Shown piece by piece: positions 47,507 through 58,576 of a stretch of DNA of 64,000 nt; positions within the stretch are counted from its first letter, which is position 1, and the number at the start of each line of letters is the position of its first letter. The translations under genes and the position numbers were made by a program. The stretch lies in NCBI GenBank assembly GCA_013368315.1, contig JAACJM010000086.1:248001-312000 (forward strand), written 5' to 3'. A model generated the notes under the pieces. It saw only the letters and a list, made by a program, of their open reading frames with translations. It searched no databases and was not told the origin of the DNA. The stretch comes from Tetrapyrgos nigripes (lineage: Eukaryota > Basidiomycota > Agaricomycetes > Agaricales > Campanellaceae).

Positions 47507-49184
47507 TGTACAAAATTCACATATAGAAACGTTAATTGGCGGTTAGAAAGCTGGTTCACCACTTCAATTGGTATATAAAGGACTAGAGTGAGTCCCAAAC
47601 TGCTAGTTAAAGTGCTAGTGGACTAAGTGTATGTGCCAGTACAATAAAGCTAAGTACTTATGAATAGGATATGCTTATTCTAAGTACTATGGTTGATGTG
47701 TACAGTGCTTCAGTTATAGTAGCAGATCCACCCCATATACTATACAAAGTTCTATAAAGACTTTGTAACAAATTCCTACTATAACACGCTCAGTACCACC
47801 AGTGCGACTCAAGGGAAAGTGAAGCCCCTATTCACAGGCAAGGAACATGTAGGCTATATGACCCAGACTCTAGTGCTAAATGATCACTGGTTTAGAATGG
47901 CGCCATAATCAGAGAAATCAGAGGAAAACCCTAGTAACTGACTATGTCTGAACTAGCAGTATAACAATCAATACCTTGCTTGTAAGCAAAACAGAAGGAA
48001 TAGTCTTTTTAAAGACAGTAAGGGTAGATAAGTAGGACAAAGTATATATGAATGAGTTCCTAGAAAGCTCAGCTTTCATATGGTACTAAAGGGATGGAGC
48101 GGTGAAGGAATAAAACCCATAGTTCATTACCGCCAGTACATGATCTAAGAATGAGTCATAATGAGGAAGCCCCAAAAGGGTAAAGATATTTCTGAATACA
48201 GCAGTAAGATCAGCAGGATGTGTGCCTGATGACTGAGGCATTCTCATTGGTACAAGTGTGACTACAAAAGATATGTAGGACCTTATAGAGAGCAGGACTC
48301 ATCTATAAGAGAACTATGCCATGAACTGGCGGTATACTAGGAACGGGGTCTATTGACACTAAGCCTATAGTAGTACCAGAAAAACATAAGAGGAGGAATA
48401 AGCAAAGACTATGCAAACCTATAACGGCTGATTGGCAGTAAAGGAATGTGAGTCATACGAGTGGAGCCCAGCATGGATGGTGGAGCTATGTGAGTCAGAA
48501 TGACTGTGGCCACCAGTTCCAGAAAGGTACTCTTAGTCAAGAGGATGAAGTGAAGGGAACATAGAAAGCCCTATTAGTTTTAGATAATATTCTACATTTC
48601 CTAGATATCCTAATTAGAAAGTACCTACTTAATCTAGTAGTACTGGCAAGCATAGACTGGTGATTAGACTAATATTTCTGTTTTCTTATGTACCTTTTAG
48701 CGGACATTAAAAAGAAATGTAGAACTGTATAGTAGTAGCTGTGAGTAGTATAAAAGGACTAGGTATTTTTCATAGTTACTCAAGCCACATACTGTAGAGT
48801 ATTGGTCATCTCACTAGCACTAGCTGTAGAGACTGCAAAACATGGACTACGCTCTACAATTTACCTCACTCAAGTATAAACATAGTTTGTGGATCAATCA
48901 AATTTGTTGGTTTTGTGTGTTACCTTTGTGTGTGTGTCCTCAGACTTGTGAAACTGGTTATAAGGCATTTGGGTCTACAAATTGTGAATTGAAACTGTTG
49001 GTTATACCTTTGTGGACTTGTTATAGTCTTTGTGTGTGTTTAACTTGTGTGCATTCATGCAAAAACCTACCAAAACCCCAAAAGTCCTTGTAGTACAAGT
49101 GAACTGTTGAGTATTCTGACTACTCAGAATGCTCACATTTTATAATTTGTATAAAAGTCTTTAAGTTTGTGTTTGTTCTACACT
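47507..49184. mobile_element. 1.68-kb non-coding insertion inside R3 pol, type unclear
   Basis: Flanked by TACGC (47502-47506 and 49185-49189). Removing the insert and one TACGC joins QMAVNT to QKTPSGVSVDADI in one frame, which confirms it as an insertion. It begins TGTACAAAATTC and ends TTCTACACT; an LTR would end CA, found two bases earlier. It has no coding capacity, is AT-rich and contains TATAAAAG-like boxes. Most likely a long solo LTR or another non-autonomous element. Confidence 0.65.
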
Positions 49185-49189
49185 TACGC

Positions 49190-52100
49190 AAAAGACACCT
49201 AGCGGGGTATCTGTGGATGCAGATATCCTGGAGGATAGGGAATTTCCTCAGCTACCATTCAACAATGAGGACACAATACCCACTCACCATACTTCACAGA
49301 AACAGAAGAGAAGTCCAGCACCATATTTGTATGTGTTTGAAACACATGCAGAACAAGAAACATGTGAACGAAAAGAGTTTGCAGAGAAAATAGAGCAGTG
49401 CAAGAGGGAAAGAAGAGCAGAACAGAGGTGAAACTACAAGAGATACAGCAGGAGTGTGGGCAGGCAGCAATATCAGTGGGGGAAAAAGGGAAATACAATA
49501 GGGGAGATGAAGAAGGCATTTAGCAATTTGAAGCACATGCAAAAGCATTCAAACTCACTGGGGGGAAGTAACACACACCCCTAGTTCCATATGCCAATCC
49601 ACCCAAACCTGAAAATGTCACTGACCAAACCATCCCAGCAGACAACAACACACCCTATGTACATTTTGTGGAATCGGAAGAAACTGTGGATTATTCACCT
49701 GGATCCAATGTTATACCTGAAGCATTGGATGTGGACACATTGAATGGATTGCTATTCACTCAAAACAAAGGGGACCAAGGTGCCTTCAAACCAGAACAAG
49801 TACGAGAGATCCTGAAGTCAGTAGGGATAGGGAATGATTTATCAGCAGAGGAAAGACATCAGGTGGAGGAATTGATCACGGAGTTTGCTGACTGCTTCGC
49901 ACTATCAGTGAGCGAAGTACGCCCAGTCAAAGGTGCAGTGCATACATTGAAGATACCGGAGGATGTGAAAATGTGCACTGAAGTGGGACAAAAATGCCTG
50001 ACACTGCCACAATGAGATTACCTACATGGCAAGCTAGATGAACTGATAGCTGTGGCATCATTGAGCATGTAAAACCTGACGACATCAAATGCATTTCACC
50101 CACAACTCTCGCAAAGAAGGCTCATGAAAAAGGGGGACTATCATTAGAAGAATTACAACACCATATCAATGATCAGTGTGTCACTGCTGGTCTACCTTCC
50201 CATTTTGAAAGCCTTCCCCCACAACCTGAACCAAGCAAAAACCCAATGTTAATGGATGACTCCAGCATCAAACCAACCAAATGGAGAATATGCCAAAATT
50301 TCGCAGAAGTTAACAAGTACATGGAGATAGCACCAATGCTGCAAGGAGACATCAGAACCAAGCAACAGGCCCTTAGCAGCCATAGAGACCTATCCTTCTT
50401 CAATTTTGCCTCTGGTTTCTATGCCATAGAGGTTGCAGCCGAATCCAGACCATACACTGTGTTCTATGTCGAAGGGAGAGGCTACTTCTGGTATATCCGC
50501 ATGCCCTTTGGTCTCACTGGTGCTCCATCAACATTTGCACATCTAACTGTCAAAAATTTGGGAGACCTGTTGCGAGATGGCACCATAGAGCTATTTGTGG
50601 ACAATGGTGGAGCTGCAGTGAATGACTTCGAGGGAATGATGGGGAAGTTAAGGAGGATCTTTGAGTGCATTTGGGAAAGGGATCTGTTCCTATTGGCAGC
50701 CAAATCTGAGTTCTTTGTTTCAGAAGGCATCTTTGCAGGAGCCAAAGTCAGCAGTGAAGGTGTCACAACTGACCCAGCAAAGCTCACTGCTATCGTAGAC
50801 TGGCCAGTACCAGATGATGCATTGCACCTGTCTTCCTTCCTGGGACTAACAGGTCATTTCTGGGATCTAGTCAAAGGATATGCAAAGAAGGAAGGACCAC
50901 TTCGAGATTTGCTAAAGGAGGTTGATGTGCCCAAAGCATGTGGCAAAAGCATGTGGAGAAGCGTAATGTCAGCACACAAACTGAAAGATCGGTGGGGAGA
51001 AAAACATGCAAAGGCATTCCTGGAGCTGAAGGCCACATTAACCTCGCAACTGGTACTGAAAGCTCCACAATGGGATGGGTCAAACTTCATAGTCACATCA
51101 GATGGGTGCAAGGAAGGTGTAAGGGTGACTCCTGACATGTGAGGCACTCACTCAACAACTGCAGGAGGAGATCCAAAGATAGATAAATCAGAACTAGAAG
51201 ATACAAGGCTGATGTACTATGCACCTGCAGGAGGAGATCCAAAGAGAAAAACTCAAGGATACTCACCTGCAGGGAAGGGGTATATATACTTGTATGAAGG
51301 CCTGGGAAAAGATCTACAAAACTGTACAGTTGAAATGAAGTAATAGAAAGGTGGAATGATGAGAGATCAAATGATGAACGATGAATGATGGATGATGAAA
51401 CAATGAAACAGAGATAAACAAGTCAATGAAGTCCAGATAAAACAAGAACAAACAAGTCCTAAAGGAGAAGGAAAGGAAAAAGGAAACTGTCCCCTTACAG
51501 AAGGGTTTGTGGCGGTACTGTCCCAGCAGATGAAGGTGAAGAAGAGAGATGGCACAGTGGTAGAAAAGCAGTTCCTGATTGCTTTTGCATCCAAGCACAC
51601 CTCAACATTGGAACATCGCTACAAACCATTCCTACTTGAATTCACCGCCCTCAAGTTCAGTCTGGATAAGTTCTCAGATGTCATATGGGGCTTCCCAGTA
51701 GAAATCAAAACCAACTGCCAGGCATTGCGAGATGTCCTTAGCAACAAGGAGCTCAATGCAGCCCATGCTCAATGGCGTGATGGTATTATGTCCTATTGCA
51801 TCGCAGATGTAAGGCATATACCAGGGAGATTAAATGTGGTAGCTGATGGATTGAGCAGAAAATGGGAAGGAAAACTGGGAGAGGACAGGGATGGCAGTGA
51901 GTGGACCATTTCAGAGGACTGGGAGATTAGCAGAGGCCTTGTCAATGATGTCTGCCATGTGCAGGAACAAACAAGCAAATATGGAGACATGAAGGAAAGG
52001 TTTAAGAATGAGCAGATGTTCGTGGAAGTAATAGAGGCATTAGAAGGGCTACAGGTGATGGGGTCTTATGATAGACAGAGAAGGGTGTGACATAGGGCAG

Positions 52101-53313
52101 AAGGCTATGATAGACGAGGAAGGCAAGAAACTATGGCGCATTGGAAATTCCAAAAGCATCTGAGCACAGACCAGAGTGGAATGCATGTCATGGAAAGAAG
52201 CAGTAATGTTGGCAAAAGAAGAGCATGAAAAGAGAGGACACTTCAGGAGAGATCTAGTTAAGATTGTGATGCTTGATAAGATGTGGTGCCCAGGGCTAGA
52301 TAAAGCAATCATGGAGGGAATTAAAGGGTGCAGACGTTGTGTGAACTTTGATGCACCCCACCTAAACTCCCTGTTAGAGCCAATCACTTGTCAACGCCCT
52401 TTCAAGTTACTGGCTGGGGACTACTTATCAATGTCTAAAGGGAAGGGAGGTTGGAATCAGCTGGGAGTATACATTGATGGGTTCTTGCAGCACATATGGG
52501 TATTCAAATTCAAGAAAAAAGGTTCAGCGAAGATGACACTAGAAAGCCTGGGTGAAATATGTTGACTTTACACAAGACCGGACACCTTCATCTCCAACAA
52601 CAGTTCCCATTTCAGAAACCAGGAGGTCATGAACTTTTGTGAGAAGCATGGAATCAAACAAAGATTTACACCAGCATATTCTGCTTGGGTCAATGGACTC
52701 GTCAAGGGCACCAACAAGCTTTTATTGCATGTCCTAAAACGACTAGTAGTGCCAGACCTAAATGTCGATTCAGCACAGTTCAAGAATATGAGTGATGGCC
52801 AGAACACTTGGATGAAGCTGTTGAAACACTCAACAACAGAACCCTTCCAAACCTACACTACTCCCCGAAAGAATTACTGTTGGGAATTGCCATAAACACC
52901 CCAGCAGTAACAGCAATAACTCCAAATGACATAGCAATCAATGCAGCTTATGTTGAACAGCAACGGGTTGATAGATACGAGAACACTGTAAGACGTGCAC
53001 TCAAAAGGAATTAGCCTTCAACAAGGTGGTCAGGAAACAGATGAAAAAAGAAGTCGTATTCAAAATCAGAGATCTCATACAAGTCAGGAGAGGGGACCTA
53101 TTCAACACATTTAAAACTGAGCACAAGTTGGCACCCATGTGGTCAGCACCACGCAAGGTTGTAGGATGGAATGTGAATTCATATAGACTGGAAACACTGG
53201 AGGGAGTCCGAGTAGATGGAGAGGTACACACTAGAAGGTTGAGGTTATTTGCAGAGGTGATAAGCAGAGAGGTAGAATCGGATTCAGAGTGGGTTGATGT
53301 AGAGGAGGAGTAG
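49190..53313 (+). pseudogene. R3 pol: RT, RNase H, integrase
   Basis: Pre-RT segment with FADCFALSVSEVRPVKGAVH near 49890. RT with FNFASGFYAIEVAAESRPYT, MPFGLTGAPSTF and active site ELFVDNGGAA, where the usual FVDD has become FVDN. After a solo LTR (51118-51499) RNase H continues (GCKEGF to VAVLSQQMKVKKR; ASKHTSTLEHRYKPFLLEFT; HIPGRLNVVADGLSRKW). Integrase: zinc domain HEKRGHFRRD and CRRC; core AGDYLSMSKG; then FISNNSSHFRNQEV and WVNGLVKGTNK, where the second Asp and the Glu of the DDE triad appear as Asn and Lys. The C-terminal part ends TRRLRLFAEVISREVESDSE at 53313. Inactive. Confidence 0.8.
51118..51499. mobile_element. Solo LTR (382 bp) inside R3 RNase H
   Basis: TGTAAGGGTGACTCC...CTGTCCCCTTACA with perfect inverted ends TGTAAGGG/CCCTTACA and flanking GAAGG duplications (51113-51117, 51500-51504). 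Removing it restores GCKEGFVAVLSQQMK. Contains a short internal repeat, CTGCAGGAGGAGATCCAAAG, twice. Confidence 0.88.
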
Positions 53314-53373
53314 GTGAGATGACTGAACAGTTGTCAGTGATGAGGACGTTGCCATTTTTTTAGTGGGGGCACA

Positions 53374-53513
53374 TGAAGTAGGGCATAGTGTGAGGTCTAA
53401 GTGTTGTTTGTACATGTTTGGCAGTAGCTTTGGGTATCATAGAGCCTTGTATTGTAGTTAGCAACATCATCATCATCACTGTCATCTTGTCACTCTAGTC
53501 AGGTACCTCTCCA
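53374..53513 (+). repeat. R3 right LTR (140 bp)
   Basis: Begins TGAAGTAGGGCATAG and ends CTCTCCA, followed by CCAT, the counterpart of CCGT at the left end. Confidence 0.85.
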
Positions 53514-54216
53514 CCATCACACCAGGGGTCTTTACAATTGTCATCATTGCTGCAGTCACACCAGGTGTTGTTGTCAGGCAGAGGGTACCCAATGTTCCTG
53601 GAATTCCCATGATTAGCATGCACAAGCATGGAGCCTGGTAGCAGCAGATAACTCACCAGTTGCATATCCATCTGCTGCATAAGCAAAATCTGGCACATGC
53701 TCAACTCCACATCTGAAGCAGTGATTAAGTTGGTCAAGTGTCTCCATTGTACAGTAGCATTCATGCCAAGGAAGACCATTACAATCCTATCATAATCTAA
53801 TCGTTAACGTTCTGAAGAAGGATTTGAGCACACCCTATGAGGTCCCAGTATTGCAATATGACTGGAAAGTATCCACCCCTGATAGTACAATACTGGTGGG
53901 ATATGGCCACAACATACTTTTTAGGGCTGGTTAGGGTTTGTACTATTGGGGGTGGGTCTTTGCCAGTGATATTTGTATATTGGGGCTACATTGCCTCTTG
54001 AGCATGGGAGATTACTCACTATAAGCTTGTTTCTAATGTCCTTGCAGCAGTCATTGGATTCAGCAGGTATTCTGTAGGGCAGACTGTTATTCCAGTTTGA
54101 ATCATCGTGAGCAATGTCATTCTTGTTGACAACTTGAGCTGAGACTATGGCTAGCATAATGTCATAAGAGGGATGAAAAATGAGACTGTGAGGAGACAAA
54201 TGTAAAGGAATTTCAT
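53514..54216 (-). pseudogene. Split host gene, 5' part: secreted cysteine-rich N-terminus
   Basis: Upstream part of the gene whose tail lies at 27446-27682. A plausible start at 54216 gives a signal peptide (MKFLYICLLTVSFFIPLMTL), although this frame meets a stop soon after. Downstream pieces are NDIAHDDSNWNNSLPYRIPA, ESNDCCKDIRNKLI, then DCNGLPWHECYCTMETLDQL, NHCFRCGVEHVPDFAYAADG and TLGTLCLTTTPGVTAAMM, separated by likely short introns (GTGAGT donors). The last frame runs directly into the tail exon beyond R3. Secreted, cysteine-rich and Ser-rich, with a probable GPI anchor. Exact introns are uncertain. Confidence 0.5.
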
Positions 54217-54783
54217 AGTAGTGATAAATAGTCATAGAGTCATAGATGTGAACAAGTTGTTAAAGTTGGTGAGATTCAAAGCTAGTAGTGAGCCCTGCTT
54301 AAATATGTTTTTTGTTGCTGAAGGAACTTCCAGTGGCAGCATGTGGGCCAGTGCATAGCATGCACGATCGCATTTTGAAATGAGTCATAGAGTCATTGAC
54401 AATGAAATAGTTGTGGTGGAGATTATGGCCAACATTGGTCATAGTGATGGCACAGACAAAGATACCAGTGAGAAGCTCCCAGTACAACTGAACCTCCTTG
54501 CCAAAGTTAGACCCTGCTGGCATTTGATGATGATGATTGAGACAGGCTGTAACTCCTGGCTCTCGATGCCTAAGGCCTCAATTCACAAGACAGGGCTTTT
54601 ATATTTCCACTGCTATGAACAAGACAATGTAAGGCTGGTGAGAGTAGTAAGAGTTTTTGAAAGAAAGTACTCGAAGGACATTTTGTATCTATGGGCATGT
54701 GAAAGTATAAGCAAATACTATATAGAATTCCCTTTTTGGTAACAGCTGTTACATCCTCCCCTGCTAGAATGAAGCATTACAAG
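54217..54783. other. Intergenic between the split host gene and the KDZ-type gene
   Basis: Short overlapping frames on both strands, none supported. It ends at the dispersed repeat. Confidence 0.35.
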
Positions 54784-54845
54784 GCCAAATGAAATGAGGC
54801 TGAGTTTATTACACTTGATTTCTGCTTGTGGCTATGTTTAAACAG
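54784..54845 (+). repeat. Third copy of the opening of the 3-kb/4-kb repeat
   Basis: AGGCCAAATGAAATGAGGCTGAGTTTATTACACTTGATTTCTGCTTGTGGCTATG closely parallels 2981-3034 (and the start of 3866-3905), in the same orientation. It lies just upstream of the KDZ-type gene. Confidence 0.5.
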
Positions 54846-54924
54846 TCCCATCTATCTGTCTGTTAAACCCAGATTACCCAGGAACCCAGGAGTCTGAGAC
54901 AGAGTCCAGGACACCTCATAGTGT

Positions 54925-57224
54925 ATGAGACAGGGTAGAGTATTGGTTCTACATAGTAGAGGAGCCAGGAGCATGTGTATCAGTGTAAATATGTTGAGTC
55001 CTTTGCCAAACAATGCATCATTGCATCACCACCAACTGTCCTTGCCCCTTATGGTCTCCTTGGGAGATCTGGTCTGTATGCTGTCTGGAGCATCCATAGA
55101 CATCTCCAAAATACTTGTTTCTCAACTTATTGTGTTTGTCCTCCTAAGCTGTCACCTCAAGAACAACATTCTCACAATCTGGCCTTCATGGCAACCGCCT
55201 AGTGAAACCCCACCCATTTTACCTGATGAGACTATTGCGTTTCTGCAGAGTGGATATGAAATGAAATACAAGGTCATGGAGGGCCTTTGGAATGCTGTAA
55301 AGGAAGCTGTATGGAAGGAGGATCATATGTTGTGAAGCATCAAGGATGACAATGCCTTGCAGAGAATGTTCAGAGAACATGGTGGTCACCTATATCGTGC
55401 ATGTCTATATACTTGATATCTGCCTGGGCCTTACCCAATCAATCTCTTATAGCATCACCTATCAGCCTATGACCTCCAACTGACATGTGTATCAATCCAG
55501 ACTGCACATATGTCAATGCGAACAAAAAGATCAAACTTCAAGGGCTGGTAGAGCACAAAGGAATCCTTTATACAAAGGAGAGAGGTGCTATACCTATCTG
55601 TACTAATCATATAACATGTGAAGGTACATGGTTGTCTTCCTATGAATTAACTGCCATCACAAACAATCAATCCCAGGCTGTCAAGTTGTCTATCACCATG
55701 ACTACTATGTGATAACTGATCCAGAGACACAAGAATGAAGACGTGTATATTATGATTCCTATGACGATGGACAATTCCTGCCAAATGTACTTCAAGTTGC
55801 CACTCATCATCTCATTGAAGCTAGCCCCACAACAATGTGGAGATACAGTATGTTATTCTCATGGTAAGGATAAGTTCAGGCTTGTGCACCCCTTCTCTAA
55901 TCTCCATTTATTTTAGGACATCCACAACTAGCTGTGTCCCAACCTATTCAGCTTGCAACACATATGCCAATGTACCACTTTCTTGGGCTATCAAACCCCT
56001 TCTTCAGACTGAATATGTTTATGACTCATTCAAAATCCTTTCCCTTCTTGACTTCCACCACTCACGAGGTTCTCTGCTCAAAGTCCTGCAGAATACCAAT
56101 CAAGTTCATCAGTTTGATGTGGCCATGCAAGAAGTGAATGATGTTATCTGTTTTCAAGGTCAACCTGAGCTTGAGCATTGATGTAATAGATGTGTCTGAA
56201 GATTCTTTAAGGACAGCAGAGGTATGTTCATGTCATTATATCTCAGGACATACAGATTTGGAGGTATTTGCAGTTGTGTGCAATGGAGTCACCATTGGAC
56301 GACCTACCTGTGGTGTTCCACATTGCAAGGGGCAACTCTCATCAACAAAGATGTCTTTTTGCAATGCCCACATGTCTGAGGAGAAACAGTGTTGTATTAC
56401 TGGCTGCTGAGCTCCAGTCACACCAGGATCCAAGTCATCTGTGAATGTTGAGCATAAAGCTGCAGAGAAACGATACCATGAAGTTGGCCAATCTACTTTT
56501 CTTCTCAAACAATGGTCAGAGCATGCACACCAAGCATATAGGGAGACGGATGTCATATGGGATGCAGAAGCTGATTTGGACACAGGTAGTGGTTTGATGT
56601 TTGAAGTGGTTAATCAGGGAAAGAAGAAGAGTATTCAGGTGCAGTTTGGTAGGAAGCGCACACATAATGAACAGCTGATCATCAGTCCATGTGGCATGAT
56701 ACTAGCTCACAAGACATTCTTCCACTCCAAAGCCTTTTCACTTGTTGTGGTGAGTACATGTGTTGTCTCTGAGTCTTTTGTATAGAAAATTCTGCAAGGA
56801 CACATTCACTGATCACCATAAACCTGACCATTTTATCTATGATACAAACTGCATCCTCTTGAAGCATGTGCAAAACCATCCTGATCTGAAGATGAGGGAG
56901 TTTTTCAGTGACATAGGCCTTGCTGTTGACATGTTCCATTTCAAGTCAAAGCATAAAGAGTCAGATACATATTGTGGTCAACACTGCAACCCCTATGACT
57001 TTCCAGAGCTTCTTTACCCTGACAAGAGTGGTCACACAAAGTGGTACTTCAATACTTCAATTGCTGAGCAGATGAACACATGGTTTGGTCGCTACCAGCC
57101 AATCTGTAGGGAAATGGGCAGTATTTTTTATGATTTCTTTCTCAATCAAATGATTCTTCTGCATAAAGTTCAAAAGAAAGAACAGTTGACAAGGGAGGGC
57201 TTCAATTCTGGTTATTGGAACTAA
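54925..57224 (+). pseudogene. KDZ-type gene with CxC5-like and CxC6-like cysteine clusters
   Basis: Pieces in order: IPPDE-like segment (ILPDETIAFLQSGYEMKYKV, GLWNAVKEAVWK); CxC5-like cluster with CINPDCTYVNANKKIKLQ, then CQVVYHHDYYV and YYDSYDDGQFLPNVLQVATH followed by HLIE; STTSCVPTYSACNTYA; CxC6-like cluster VVCNGVTIGRPTCGVPHCKG followed by FCNAHMSEEKQCCITGC; HKAAEKRYHEVGQSTFLLKQ; and a KDZ-like domain with YDTNCILLKHV, DMFHFKSKHKESDTYCGQHC, NPYDFPELL and WYFNTSIAEQMNTWFGRYQP followed by ICREMGSIFYDFF. This order is that of the cysteine-cluster proteins associated with Kyakuja-Dileera-Zisupton transposases in mushrooms. The frame is broken by stops (55736, a CGA-to-TGA, and 56408) and possibly by introns. 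Probably a dead copy. Confidence 0.7.
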
Positions 57225-58576
57225 TATGTAATATAATGACCATACTGTAGTTAAGAATACATAGGAGAATACACTACTATCAACGATTATCAAGGTATCA
57301 CAAGTAGAAAAGAAAAAATCAAGGCTCCTCAATGAGCTCATCTACTTCCTCATTATCCCAAGAAGGCTCACCCACATCTGGCTCTGAACCCTCACTTTCA
57401 ACATGAACAAACTTGCTTTGACACTGGCGTTGGGGTGGTAAGCAAGGTGGTGAGACTAATTCCTCTTCTTCCTCATGATTGCTCTCATCACTCTCTTCCT
57501 CACTGATGTCTGCTTTGCATGCCTCTAACAGCCATTTCTCCAGCCATTGTACCACCTTCCTTTGGGCCTTAACATCAGCATCTGGAAGAGGAATCTGCAC
57601 TATGAAATGTTTCCAAAGACCATCATCTGTCCTTCCTGCCTGTAGGAAATGTTTGCAAACAGAAACGTTGACATTCTGCCACCTCTTCAACTGATCATAG
57701 AACGTAGACCACTTCTTGCTCCAGAGAACACCAGGAAATGTAACCTCAAAAGTGCACAGCTTGCCTCCATTCTTTTTCCCTCAAACAGCAAAGACTGCTG
57801 CCATGTCAACAGCATAGTAGCTCTGAGGCCAGTGGTCTGGGTCCTCAATGTGGTTTTCCTCTTCACCCAAAGATATCTTGATGACATCTGTTTCCAACTT
57901 CTCCACTTTGATGACTGGAGAAGGTGAATGATGCTCTACCTTCACGACTACCTTGGATGACAACGAAGATGAGACTTCATAACAGTTTTAGATGATGACA
58001 AAGACTTAGAGGGCATATGAGAAGAGGATGACTTGGATGGGGCATGAGCAGTGGTGGTGGTGGACTTGGATCCGACAGGAGATGGTGATGCTGAGAAAAT
58101 GATGATGGGAGACTGTTCTCACATTCTCTTGGACTCTTTTCGAAGTGGACTTGGAGTGGTGGAGTGTTCACACTTAACTGTTTTGCAGACGTCTTTTGAT
58201 GCAAGAATCTCGAGGTGGTTGATTTTGTCTTGAAAGACAGTGCAATGACAACCAACATGAGGTGGGTTTTGGAGAGCTCCTGCTGCATTTCCAGCTCCCT
58301 GCTTTTGACAAATTAACTCATTAAACCCACTCAATGTGCAGTCATCACCGAGTTCAGATGTGTGCAGTAGAACCAGTGGCAAATTATTGACCTTGAGGTT
58401 GGTGCTGAGCTGAATTGCATGTGGTGCATGACCAGCCACCCAGTCATGAAGGCTATTGTTGAAGTATAGGAAGTCTTTGTCAGCAGAGAGCTTGACCATT
58501 GACAAGACCTCCTTGTCAATGAGGAATGCTCCATCTGACAAGAGGCCTTGCACCTCTCGAGGAACCAGCTGCCCCA

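Larger units (their letters stand above)
27683..53513 (+). mobile_element. R3: Ty3-type LTR retrotransposon, outermost element of the nest
   Basis: Bounded by 140-bp LTRs (27683-27822 and 53374-53513) that begin TG(G/A)AGTAGGGCATAG and end GGTACCTCTCCA. The flanks are CCGT on the left and CCAT on the right, a 4-bp target duplication with one CpG change. A tRNA-type primer-binding site follows the left LTR, and a purine tract (AGTGGGGGCACA) precedes the right one. Order of coding regions is gag, zinc knuckle, protease-like, RT, RNase H, integrase, which defines Ty3/gypsy. It is interrupted by R1 (28172-45408), two solo LTRs and a 1.7-kb insertion; without them it is about 6.2 kb. Coding capacity is destroyed by stops and by changes at catalytic residues. 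No chromodomain is seen. Confidence 0.85.

Noticed and set aside
27683..53513. First read as a long segmental duplication flanking the nest (140-bp match at both ends)
   Set aside because: The matching segments have TG/CA ends, a tRNA-type primer site directly inside and a purine tract before the right copy; they are the LTRs of R3.
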